A DNA stretch of 16,232 bases from NCBI GenBank assembly GCA_020024595.1, contig JAHHTO010000040.1, forward strand, positions 1-16,232. Reading direction: 5' to 3'. Origin of the DNA: Schaedlerella sp. (GTDB lineage: Bacteria; Bacillota; Clostridia; Lachnospirales; Lachnospiraceae). The translations under genes were made by a program, and so were the position numbers. This document shows, in pieces, positions 6,681-13,798 of the stretch (position 1 is its first letter; each line of letters opens with the position of its first letter). The notes below the pieces were generated by a model, which was not told where the DNA came from, did not search any database, and saw only the letters and a list, made by a program, of their open reading frames with translations.

Positions 6681-8114
6681 CTATTTCTTGTCAGCTTCTT
6701 TCATAGGACTGCGAGAAAATACATGGGCCTCTTTCAAACTCTTTACAAAGTCAGAAGCGTACTCCATTTCAAACGTGCGAATATCGAGTAGCAGCTTTCC
6801 TTTTTCAATTCTCCCAATCACAGGAAGTGGAAGGCTTCGCAACCGCTGTTCCAATTCTTCTACACGAATTTCTTCCGGTACAATCGCAATCGCTGTACTT
6901 GGAATTGTTGTCAGTGGAAGTGAGCCCCCTCCTATTTGCGATTCGCACGAACGTAGTTCAAATTCTGCCGCAAATCCGGCTCTTTTCAACATACGCTTTA
7001 ATCTCTTGGCATCCTGCTCCACATCCATTGGTTTTCTTGTCATCATTCGAAGCACCGGAATATTCTTGATCGCCCGACTTTCCGACCGATACTCCAACAA
7101 GGTTCGCTCCAGAACAGCAGCTGTCAGCTTGTCAATCCTCATCGCCCGATAAAAAGGATTGGAACACATCCGTTCAATATAACATTTCTTGCCCACAACG
7201 ATCCCCGCCTGAGGTCCCCCTAGAAGCTTATCCCCGCTAAAACACACCACATCTGCTCCGCGTTTCAGCGATTCTTGCACCACCGGTTCTCCCGGAAGCC
7301 CATACTGATTCAAGTCGATCAACGCACCACTCCCCAGATCCTCCACCACCGGGAGTCTGTATTTCTCGTACAAGCTGCATAATTCTTCTAATTTCACCAT
7401 TTCTGTAAACCCAATAATCCGGTAATTACTTGTGTGTACCTTTAACAGCACTTTTGTTTCTTCTGTGATCGCCAATTCATAATCCGACAAAAAGGTCTTA
7501 TTTGTTGTTCCTACTTCCTTTAGTCTGGCTCCACTCAACTCCATCACATCTGGTATTCGGAAATGGCCTCCGATTTCTACCAGTTCTCCACGAGAAACCA
7601 CTACTTCTCCGCCTTTTGCCAGCGTATTTAACACAAGCAGAACTGCAGCAGCATTGTTATTCACGATCACCGCTGCTTCTGCTCCCGTAATCTCGCAAAG
7701 TAGCTTTTCAATTGCCACGCCTCGGTTTCCACGCATTCCCTGTTCTAAATCGTACTCTACATTAGAGTACCCTCCAACCTCACAAATTGCATCTTTCATC
7801 AGCATCTGCGCAATCGGCGCCCGCCCCAGATTCGTATGCAGAATCGTTCCGGTTCCATTCAGCACCTTTTTCAAATGCGGTCTGTGTAATTTATGCAATT
7901 CTTTTTCCGCATTTTGTATCAATTTTTCCGTACACTCTTCTGCCTGTTCTTCTGTTGTACACCGAGCGATCTCCAGTCGTACTCTCTCCTGTTCCCGTCG
8001 CAAGATCTCCAGCACACTGTCATAGCCATATACATCGATCATCTTTTGTACCGCATCCTGCACAAGCAGAACATCCATTTTCGGAATTTTGCGAAACAAT
8101 TGATTTTTATTCAT
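6681..8114 (-). CDS. selA: L-seryl-tRNA(Sec) selenium transferase
   Basis: SelA is a PLP enzyme that converts Ser-tRNA(Sec) to Sec-tRNA(Sec) using selenophosphate. In bacteria it works as a large ring of dimers. The product is 477 residues, slightly longer than the 463 of E. coli. The N-terminal domain starts MNKNQLFRKIPKMDVLL. Family motifs follow: NGTGTILHTNLGRAP, VNNNAAAVLL, SRGELVEIGGHFRIPDVM, KVHTSNYRI and FSGDKLLGGPQAGI. The PLP lysine in that last motif is K296, equivalent to K295 of E. coli. ATG at 8114-8112 is 9 nt after the selD stop, and its GGAG site overlaps that stop, so the two genes are coupled. selC follows directly, with no selB between. Confidence 0.97.
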   Translation of the reverse strand: MNKNQLFRKIPKMDVLLVQDAVQKMIDVYGYDSVLEILRREQERVRLEIARCTTEEQAEECTEKLIQNAEKELHKLHRPHLKKVLNGTGTILHTNLGRAPIAQMLMKDAICEVGGYSNVEYDLEQGMRGNRGVAIEKLLCEITGAEAAVIVNNNAAAVLLVLNTLAKGGEVVVSRGELVEIGGHFRIPDVMELSGARLKEVGTTNKTFLSDYELAITEETKVLLKVHTSNYRIIGFTEMVKLEELCSLYEKYRLPVVEDLGSGALIDLNQYGLPGEPVVQESLKRGADVVCFSGDKLLGGPQAGIVVGKKCYIERMCSNPFYRAMRIDKLTAAVLERTLLEYRSESRAIKNIPVLRMMTRKPMDVEQDAKRLKRMLKRAGFAAEFELRSCESQIGGGSLPLTTIPSTAIAIVPEEIRVEELEQRLRSLPLPVIGRIEKGKLLLDIRTFEMEYASDFVKSLKEAHVFSRSPMKEADKK

Positions 8115-8123
8115 CTCATACTC

Positions 8124-9170
8124 CTACACCAGACGAATCCGCTTTTCCTCAGCATCAAAGATCCTGCCGATGACAGACACCTTTGTTTCCAGATTGTGTT
8201 TCACAAACTCTTTGATAACACCTTCTGTGTACTCCGGTGCCAAACTAAACAACAACCCTCCCGAAGTCTGTGGGTCATAGAGCAGATCCAATTCAAATTC
8301 TTCCGCATTCCCCACATCCACCATACTTCCAAAATGCTTTTTGTTTCGGTAAGCACCTGCCGGCACCAATCCCATTTTTGCATAAGAGACTGCACCTTCA
8401 ATCCAAGCAACCTCCTCTGGATAAATTTCCAGTGTCACCTCACTCGCCAAAGCCATTTCCACACAGTGTCCCAGAAGTCCGAACCCTGTCACATCCGTAC
8501 ATGCAGAAACAGGAAATTTTTGAATCACTTCTTTTGCCGTCTTATTCAAAGATGCCATCACACGAACAACCTCTTCCACAGCCTCTTTCGAAGCCATTCC
8601 AGCTTTCACCGCAGTATTTACGATTCCGCTTCCGATTGGTTTCGTCAGAATCAGCACTTCTCCTGGTCTACAGCCGTAATTCTTTAAAATCTGATTGGGA
8701 TGTACGAATCCAGACACACTCAACCCATACTTCGGTTCATCGTCCTGTATTGTATGACCACCCACAAGCACAGCTCCTGCCTCTTTTACCTTATCTGCAC
8801 CGCCTCGTAAAATTTCCCCTAAAATTTCCGGATCCAGGCAGCTTGGAAATGCCGCAATGTTAAGTGCGATCTTGGGATTGCCACCCATTGCATATACATC
8901 ACTTAGCGAATTTGCGGCAGCAATCTGCCCAAATGTATACGGATCGTCCACAACCGGTGTAAAAAAATCCACCGTCTGAATCATAGCAATTTCGTCTGTT
9001 ATTTTATAGACTGCAGCATCATCCGATGTCTCCAGCCCTACCAGGAGATTATCATCCTGGAATTTTGGCAGCTTACCCAGAACCTGGGCAAGGGTCTCAG
9101 GACCAGCTTTGGACGCTCATCCAGCCGTACTGCTCATTTGCGTCAGGCGAATTTCATCTCTCTTCTTCAT
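8124..9170 (-). CDS. selD: Selenophosphate synthetase, selenocysteine-containing (in-frame UGA at codon 18)
   Basis: SelD makes selenophosphate, the selenium donor for Sec and for tRNA selenouridine, from selenide and ATP. Read through one TGA (9119-9117) the product is 348 residues, the normal length. The N-terminus reads MKKRDEIRLTQMSSTAG-U18-ASKAGPETLAQ. U18 takes the place of the E. coli catalytic Cys17 and K21 that of Lys20. Downstream motifs are intact: TSDDAAVYK, VDFFTPVVDDPYTFG, GGNPKIALNIAAFP, GGHTIQDDEPKYGLSVSG, ACTDVTGFGLLGH and DPQTSGGLL. ATG at 9170 has AGGAGGT 6 nt upstream. Stopping at the TGA, or starting at the internal ATG at 8984, would remove the active site. A SECIS-like hairpin follows at 9092-9072, so expression needs Sec insertion. 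Confidence 0.96.
9072..9092 (-). promoter_or_regulatory. Bacterial SECIS element inside selD
   Basis: On the transcript, 24 nt after the Sec UGA, the sequence folds into a 9-bp stem (CUUGCCCAG with CUGGGUAAG, one G-U pair) with a 3-nt GUU loop. Bacterial SECIS elements are stem-loops within the coding region shortly after the UGA, with G/U in a small apical loop that SelB binds. Position and loop composition fit. The hairpin is translated as part of selD. A weaker stem, GGUC-CUGA-GACC, lies between it and the UGA. Confidence 0.8.
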
Positions 9171-9197
9171 ACGACTACCTCCTCTCTTGCTTTCCCT

Positions 9198-9214
9198 CCA
9201 TAATGATATTATGG
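9198..9214 (-). promoter_or_regulatory. Palindrome in the selD 5' leader
   Basis: CCATAAT-GAT-ATTATGG is a perfect 7-bp inverted repeat with a 3-nt centre. It sits between the predicted selD promoter and its ribosome site, about 28 nt before the start codon. It may act as a DNA operator or as an RNA hairpin. I do not match it to a known regulator's box. Confidence 0.4.
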
Positions 9215-9261
9215 TCTCAGAATGTTATCACTTCTACCGACTCCCCAGCGTTTATAAATAT

Positions 9262-9290
9262 ATATTATCGCGCCAAATCCTATTTCGCAA
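9262..9290 (-). promoter_or_regulatory. Probable promoter of selD-selA-selC
   Basis: On the minus strand TTGCGA (9290-9285) and TAATAT (9267-9262) are separated by 17 nt, each matching 4 of 6 consensus positions. The region just downstream is AT-rich (TATATTTATAAA), so a start near 9255 would leave a leader of about 85 nt. It lies just beyond the rubrerythrin terminator, where an independent promoter is expected. Confidence 0.5.
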
Positions 9291-9305
9291 GACAAGAAAA
9301 TATAT

Positions 9306-9337
9306 AATTGGCTTAAAAAACTTCTTTTGAGCCAATT
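9306..9337 (-). terminator. Intrinsic terminator after rubrerythrin
   Basis: Arms 9306-9318 and 9325-9337 pair as a 13-position stem (AATTGGCT plus AAAA) with one internal mismatch on the minus-strand RNA and a 6-nt loop. The RNA continues ATATATTTTCTTG, a U-rich tail. It lies 80 nt after the rubrerythrin stop and just before the selD promoter, so it likely ends the pgm-rubrerythrin transcript. The AT-rich lower stem makes it moderate rather than strong. Confidence 0.6.
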
Positions 9338-9371
9338 CCACAGCGGGTGTTTCTTCTATATATAAGTACGA

Positions 9372-9393
9372 GGCGGCAGGCATATCAGCCGCC
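9372..9393 (-). repeat. GC-rich hairpin in the rubrerythrin 3' UTR
   Basis: GGCGGC and GCCGCC (9372-9377 and 9388-9393) form a stable 6-bp stem with a 10-nt loop, 24 nt after the rubrerythrin stop. No U-tract follows, so it is not a classical terminator. It may protect the 3' end of the mRNA or assist termination together with the hairpin at 9306-9337. Confidence 0.45.
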
Positions 9394-9417
9394 ACCTCTA
9401 AAGACAAAAGAATCTTA

Positions 9418-9978
9418 TTACTCATAGTATTCCACAGCATCAAATGCACCGATCGCCTTACATACATTGCATACATCCGGGCGCTGGTCAAATATCGCAC
9501 CGCAGAACTGGCAGCGATAGCCGCTCTTTTTTTCAGCCTTAACCGGAGGCTTTTCACTGTCGGCAGACACCTCATCAAAATCCTTATTCTGAATCTTCGC
9601 CAACAAGGTTAAAAACTGTTTTTCATGGTTTTTCTCAATATCAGCAACATGCTCAAACATAATCGCAATATCTTCAAGCCCATCTTCCCTCGCTTGTTCA
9701 GCAAATTGAGGATACATACTGTGCCATTCAGAATATTCACCTAATGCAGCTTGTTTCAGGCTGCTTTCCGCTGTTTCCGGCTTTCCATACAGCAACTCAA
9801 ACCACAGCTTTGCATGAGTCATTTCGTTGATTGCCATACGCTCAAATGCCTCAGCAACCTCCATCTCACCATTTTTTCTAGCTGCCTCTGCAAAATAAGT
9901 ATATTTATTACGTGCAATAGACTCCCCTGCCAATGCACTTCGAAGATTCTTTTCTGTTTTTGTACTTTTGATATCCAT
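9418..9978 (-). CDS. rbr: Rubrerythrin
   Basis: Rubrerythrin is a cytoplasmic peroxidase of anaerobes that reduces hydrogen peroxide at a diiron site, using electrons passed through its rubredoxin iron. The product is 186 residues with two domains. Residues 1-130 are a ferritin-like four-helix bundle with ligands E19, E52 and H55 (EMTH), E81 and E84 in GEYSEW, and E115 and H118 (EKNH). Residues 150-186 are a rubredoxin-like domain with C156-x-x-C159 and C170-x-x-C173. The second knuckle reads CNVCKAIG rather than the common CPLCGA-type sequence, a minor variation. ATG at 9978 follows AGGAGG. It lies 49 nt after the mutase stop with no clear promoter between, so it is probably cotranscribed. 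Confidence 0.95.
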   Translation of the reverse strand: MDIKSTKTEKNLRSALAGESIARNKYTYFAEAARKNGEMEVAEAFERMAINEMTHAKLWFELLYGKPETAESSLKQAALGEYSEWHSMYPQFAEQAREDGLEDIAIMFEHVADIEKNHEKQFLTLLAKIQNKDFDEVSADSEKPPVKAEKKSGYRCQFCGAIFDQRPDVCNVCKAIGAFDAVEYYE

Positions 9979-10027
9979 GTTCTACCTCCTCCTTTTAACT
10001 CTAACCAAGTTCTGGGCAGAATTCCAC

Positions 10028-11710
10028 TTATGCCAGAATCGGTTTTAACGCCTCTGCCAGCTTATCTTTTTCTGTCTGCGCCTCTGCAAGATCCTTTCCA
10101 AGAGTTGTGTAGTAAATCTTAATCTTCGGTTCTGTTCCTGATGGACGAATAATTACAGTCGTGCCTCCTTCCAGCTTGTACACAAGTACATTTGCTGCTG
10201 GGAGCCCAGTCTCTTCCGGTTTCTGATAATCAACCACCTGGATTACCTTCAATCCCGCAATCTCTGCCAGCGGATCTTTGCGCAGATTCTGCATAATACC
10301 TGTCATCTTATCCATTCCGCTAAGTCCCGGGAACTCAAAACTGTCAATCTTATTGAGATAGCGGCCATACTCTGCATAAATCTCTTCCATTCTCTGTTTC
10401 AGGGAACTTCCAATACTTCTGTAATATGCTGCCATCTCGCAAATCAACATAGAACCAATCACTGCATCTTTATCTCGTACATATGGACCTGCCAGATATC
10501 CGTAACTTTCCTCAAACCCGAAGATAAACCGGTCAACCTCACCATCTGCTTCCAAACGTGCGATCTGGTCACCAATCCACTTGAATCCAGTCAGCACATT
10601 TCTCAATTCCACTCCATAATGCTTCGCCACTGCATCAGCCAGTGGTGTGGATACAATCGATTTTACTGCGACTGCCCTTTCCGGCATCGTTCCTTTTTCA
10701 ATCCGACCCGCGCAAATATAATCAAGAAGCAGCACTCCTACCTCATTCCCGCTTACAAGTTCATAAGAACCATCCGGACACTTCATTGCAATGCCCACAC
10801 GATCTGCATCCGGGTCAGTTGCCAACATCAAATCTGCCCCCACTTCTTTTGCCAAGTTCAACCCCTGCTCCAAAGCTTCAAAAATCTCCGGATTCGGGTA
10901 GCTGCATGTAGTAAAATAACCATTCGGATACTCTTGATCCGGAACGATTGTGATATCTGTAATTCCGATATCTTTCAGCACCTGTGTAACCGGAACAAGA
11001 CCAGAACCATTAAGCGGACTGTATACCAGTTTCAGTCCTGCTGTCTTACACAGTCCCGGACGAACCTGCCGTGACTCAATTGCATCATACAATGCTCTCT
11101 TACAGTCATCTCCAACAAAACGAATCAGTCCTTTTTCGACACCCTCTGCAAAAGAGATATATTTTGCACCTGTCAGCACATCCGTCTTCTGGATCTCCGC
11201 ATATACAATCGCAGCCGCATCATCCGTCATCTGGCACCCATCCGGTCCATACGCCTTGTACCCGTTATACTTTGCCGGATTATGAGAAGCTGTTACCATG
11301 ATACCTGCGTTACATTTGTAATAACGAGTGGCAAAGGAAAGTGCCGGCACAGGCATCAGTGCATCATAAATCCGTACATAGATTCCGTTTGCTGCCAATA
11401 CACCTGCTGCCGTCTTGGCAAATACATCACTCTTCAGACGGCTGTCATAACTGATTGCCACCGTCTGGTTTCCACCTTGGGTCTTTACCCAATTAGCAAG
11501 CCCTTGTGTTGCCTGACGGACAACGTATATATTCATACGATTTGTTCCCGCTCCGAGAACACCACGCAGTCCTGCTGTTCCGAATTTTAACGCTACAGCA
11601 AAACGTTCCTTAATCTCTTCCTCATTTCCCTCAATCCTAGATAATTCCGGTTTCAAATCTGCATCTTCTAAATCTGCTTCTAACCAACGTCTATATTCGC
11701 CCTGATACAT
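10028..11710 (-). CDS. Phosphoglucomutase/phosphomannomutase (alpha-D-phosphohexomutase family)
   Basis: This enzyme interconverts hexose 1- and 6-phosphates (glucose and probably mannose) through a phosphoserine intermediate, linking glycolysis to UDP-glucose, polysaccharide and cell-wall precursors. The product is 560 residues, the size of the PgcA/ManB-type mutases of Firmicutes rather than the roughly 450-residue GlmM type. Four signatures are present: TASHNPAKYNGYK with phosphoserine S142, metal loop DPDADR (D299, D301, D303), sugar-specificity loop GFEESYGY at about 398-405, and the phosphate-binding RPSGTEPKIKIYY near the C-terminus. I start at ATG 11710 (MYQGEYRRW) because GGGAG lies 8 nt upstream. 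Two GTG codons just before it are too close to that site. Exact substrate preference cannot be read from sequence. Confidence 0.93.
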   Translation of the reverse strand: MYQGEYRRWLEADLEDADLKPELSRIEGNEEEIKERFAVALKFGTAGLRGVLGAGTNRMNIYVVRQATQGLANWVKTQGGNQTVAISYDSRLKSDVFAKTAAGVLAANGIYVRIYDALMPVPALSFATRYYKCNAGIMVTASHNPAKYNGYKAYGPDGCQMTDDAAAIVYAEIQKTDVLTGAKYISFAEGVEKGLIRFVGDDCKRALYDAIESRQVRPGLCKTAGLKLVYSPLNGSGLVPVTQVLKDIGITDITIVPDQEYPNGYFTTCSYPNPEIFEALEQGLNLAKEVGADLMLATDPDADRVGIAMKCPDGSYELVSGNEVGVLLLDYICAGRIEKGTMPERAVAVKSIVSTPLADAVAKHYGVELRNVLTGFKWIGDQIARLEADGEVDRFIFGFEESYGYLAGPYVRDKDAVIGSMLICEMAAYYRSIGSSLKQRMEEIYAEYGRYLNKIDSFEFPGLSGMDKMTGIMQNLRKDPLAEIAGLKVIQVVDYQKPEETGLPAANVLVYKLEGGTTVIIRPSGTEPKIKIYYTTLGKDLAEAQTEKDKLAEALKPILA

Positions 11711-11766
11711 GTTCACCACTCCCTATTCTTTTTAATCGTGTTAATACGCGTTTTAAACTCCTGTCT

Positions 11767-11807
11767 TTTTTGCACACTGTCTCTGCACTTCATACAGTAC
11801 GCAAAAA
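11767..11807 (-). promoter_or_regulatory. Long hairpin at the 5' end of the mutase mRNA
   Basis: Arms 11767-11780 and 11794-11807 form a 14-bp stem on the minus-strand RNA, with two G-U wobbles and a 13-nt loop. In the plus-strand RNA those two pairs would be C-A mismatches, so the fold favours the mutase transcript. The predicted start site is about 11809, so the message would begin almost directly with this hairpin. No U-tract follows, so it is not a terminator. It may stabilise the mRNA or be regulatory; this is inference. Confidence 0.5.
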
Positions 11808-11815
11808 CTAAATAT

Positions 11816-11844
11816 AATATAACATGTTTACCCCCGGATAGCAA
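11816..11844 (-). promoter_or_regulatory. Promoter of the mutase-rubrerythrin operon
   Basis: On the minus strand TTGCTA (11844-11839) and TATATT (11821-11816) are spaced by 17 nt in an AT-rich setting. Predicted initiation is near 11809, giving a leader of about 100 nt. No convincing terminator lies between the methyltransferase stop (11876) and this promoter, so some read-through from upstream is possible. Confidence 0.6.
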
Positions 11845-11875
11845 CGAATCTAAATGAATTCCACAGAACGCTCCC

Positions 11876-12778
11876 TTACTCTCTCTGCCAGCGCCCTGAC
11901 GCTCCGCAAGGGAGTACCAACCCGGTATCTTTCACCGGCAGTCCGATTTCTTGTGAATCCACACGGCCTCCCCACTTCTTCAATTCTGTGGCGATCATAT
12001 AAGTCAGTACCGCCGGTGCCAGTCCGGTTGTATAAGAATTAATCAAGAAGAAGATCGCATCCTCAGACAAAATCTTTGTACAAAGCTGTACAAATGGATG
12101 AATCATATCTTCAATTTTCCAGATTTCACCCTTCGGTCCGCGTCCATACGACGGAGGATCCATAATCACCGCATCATATTTATTTCCACGGCGAATTTCC
12201 CGCTCCACAAACTTCACGCAGTCATCTACTAACCAACGAATCGGTGCATCCTTCAATCCTGAAGATACCGCATTTTCCTTCGCCCACGCTACCATGCCCT
12301 TGGACGCATCCACATGAGTCACCTGCGCCCCCGCTGCCGCTGCCGCCAGTGTTGCTCCTCCTGTATATGCAAACAAGTTCAGCACCTTCACCGGACGGTC
12401 TGCCTTTCGTATTAAATCAGAAAACCATTCCCAGTTCGTTGCCTGCTCCGGAAACAATCCCGTATGTTTGAAACTAAAGGGTTTCAAATTAAATGTCAGT
12501 TTTCCGTAACGAATCTGCCACTGCTGTGGCAGATCAAAAAACTCCCACTCACCGCCGCCTTTTTTGCTACGGTGATAGTGTCCATTGCAATGTTCCCATC
12601 CGTAATCTTGTTTCGGAGTATCCCAGATAACCTGTGGATCCGGACGCACGAGAAAATAATCTCCCCAGCGTTCCAACTTTTCTCCTTTTGAACAATCCAA
12701 CACCTCATAATCTTTCCATTTGTCTGCAATCCACATATATTCGAAGTTCCTTCCGTGCTCCCTTAATTCTTTGTACAT
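11876..12778 (-). CDS. Class I SAM-dependent methyltransferase (RlmI-like rRNA methyltransferase family)
   Basis: A 300-residue protein with a Rossmann-fold methyltransferase domain in its second half. The SAM-binding motif I is LNLFAYTGG (133-141), motif II contains VDASKG (156-161), an acidic motif III reads VDDCVKF, and motif IV is DPPSYGRGPKGE (207-218). This pattern resembles COG1092-type enzymes, several of which methylate 23S rRNA cytosines, but no PUA domain is evident. The N-terminal half (NFEYMWIADKWKDYEVLDC start) is beta-rich and I cannot assign it further. The target is therefore not determined. ATG at 12778 lies 8 nt after the trxB stop, and the AAAGGA ribosome site overlaps that stop, so it is translationally linked to trxB. 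Confidence 0.85.
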   Translation of the reverse strand: MYKELREHGRNFEYMWIADKWKDYEVLDCSKGEKLERWGDYFLVRPDPQVIWDTPKQDYGWEHCNGHYHRSKKGGGEWEFFDLPQQWQIRYGKLTFNLKPFSFKHTGLFPEQATNWEWFSDLIRKADRPVKVLNLFAYTGGATLAAAAAGAQVTHVDASKGMVAWAKENAVSSGLKDAPIRWLVDDCVKFVEREIRRGNKYDAVIMDPPSYGRGPKGEIWKIEDMIHPFVQLCTKILSEDAIFFLINSYTTGLAPAVLTYMIATELKKWGGRVDSQEIGLPVKDTGLVLPCGASGRWQRE

Positions 12779-12786
12779 CTTGTCCT

Positions 12787-13689
12787 TTACTTTGCATACT
12801 TTACTGCTGCAAGCGCCGCAACTGCTCCATCTGCGGCAGCAGTTGTAAGCTGTCGTATATCTTTTGTCCGACAGTCTCCTGCTACAAAAATCCCTGCATG
12901 AGAAGTCCGACAGTCTTCTCCTGCTTTTATAAATCCATCTGCATCCAACTCTACCAGTTCCGCAAATATCTCATTTTTGGGCAAATGACCGATTGCCACA
13001 AATATTCCAGCCACATCAAGCTTCTTGTCTTCCCCTGTCTTTTTGTCGGTCACGATCAAGCCCTCGACTATATTTTCACCAACGATTTCTTTCGGAACTG
13101 CACTGAGTACAAACTCCACATTTTCTTTTTGTTTCAATGCTTCCACATTTTTTGCATCTCCGCGGAACTCGTCCCTGCGGTGTACCAAATAAACTTTATT
13201 ACAATAATTCGCCAAAAATTCTGCATCCTGTAGGGCTGTATTGCCACCGCCGATCACCGCTACATTCCTTCCACGGAAAAACATGCCATCACAAGTTGCA
13301 CAGTAGGAAATTCCCGCACCTGTCAACTTTTCTTCCTTTTCCAGTCCAAGATGGCGATGTGTTACTCCCGTTGCAAGAATCACTGTTCTACAGCTATATT
13401 CCTGCTCCGGTGTTCTAACAACAAAGCCCTCTTTTGTTTCTCGAACTTCTGTTACCTGTTCTCTCTTCGTCTCTGCACCAAGATTCACTGCCTGATCCAT
13501 CAAATTCGTAGAATACTGGGCTCCACTGACACTTGCGATTCCCGGATAATTTTCTACATTTGGTGAAAATACAATCTGACCTCCATAGTTTGCACTTTCA
13601 AATACAAGCGTCTGCTTTCCTGCACGCTGCCCATAAATTGCAGCAGTCAGACCAGCAGTTCCACCACCAATAATTCCAATATCATACAT
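12787..13689 (-). CDS. trxB: Thioredoxin reductase (NAD(P)H-dependent flavoprotein)
   Basis: This FAD enzyme reduces thioredoxin-like proteins through a CxxC pair. The product is 300 residues, slightly shorter than the typical 310-320. The FAD dinucleotide motif is GIIGGGTAGLTAA at the N-terminus. The redox pair is C130-A-T-C133 in the order normal for bacterial TrxB. The pyridine nucleotide domain has GGGNTALQDA (147-156) and HRRDEFR (170-176), whose arginines favour NADPH. The C-terminal FAD motif is GIFVAGDCRTKDIRQ. I start at ATG 13689 (MYDIGIIGGG). A start five codons earlier would place GAGGAGG, the evident ribosome site, inside the gene. No thioredoxin gene is adjacent, so the partner is unknown. 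Confidence 0.93.
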   Translation of the reverse strand: MYDIGIIGGGTAGLTAAIYGQRAGKQTLVFESANYGGQIVFSPNVENYPGIASVSGAQYSTNLMDQAVNLGAETKREQVTEVRETKEGFVVRTPEQEYSCRTVILATGVTHRHLGLEKEEKLTGAGISYCATCDGMFFRGRNVAVIGGGNTALQDAEFLANYCNKVYLVHRRDEFRGDAKNVEALKQKENVEFVLSAVPKEIVGENIVEGLIVTDKKTGEDKKLDVAGIFVAIGHLPKNEIFAELVELDADGFIKAGEDCRTSHAGIFVAGDCRTKDIRQLTTAAADGAVAALAAVKYAK

Positions 13690-13798
13690 ATTATACCTCC
13701 TCATTTTATATGAACTATATTTTCGCTACTTTCCATTTATAGCATCCTCAATGCAATCCACATGATTTCATCGACACGACGCCTCCATCATTTAAAAA

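Noticed and set aside
7893..8687. Plus-strand open frame opposite selA and selD
   Set aside because: Low-complexity His/Ser/Phe-rich translation with no family resemblance; both underlying genes are clearly coded on the other strand.
9117..9119. In-frame TGA in selD as evidence of a pseudogene or sequencing error
   Set aside because: The codon lies exactly at the catalytic Sec/Cys position, a SECIS-like hairpin follows, the rest of the gene is intact, and selA and tRNA-Sec are adjacent.
9198..9214. PerR or Fur-type box in front of selD
   Set aside because: The spacing of the half-sites (7-3-7, centre GAT) does not match the 7-1-7 PerR pattern, so no regulator was assigned.
13690..13798. Possible small peptide (MKSCGLH) or promoter in the proC-trxB gap
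   Set aside because: Only seven codons behind a loosely spaced GGAGG, and no -35/-10 pair with acceptable spacing was found.
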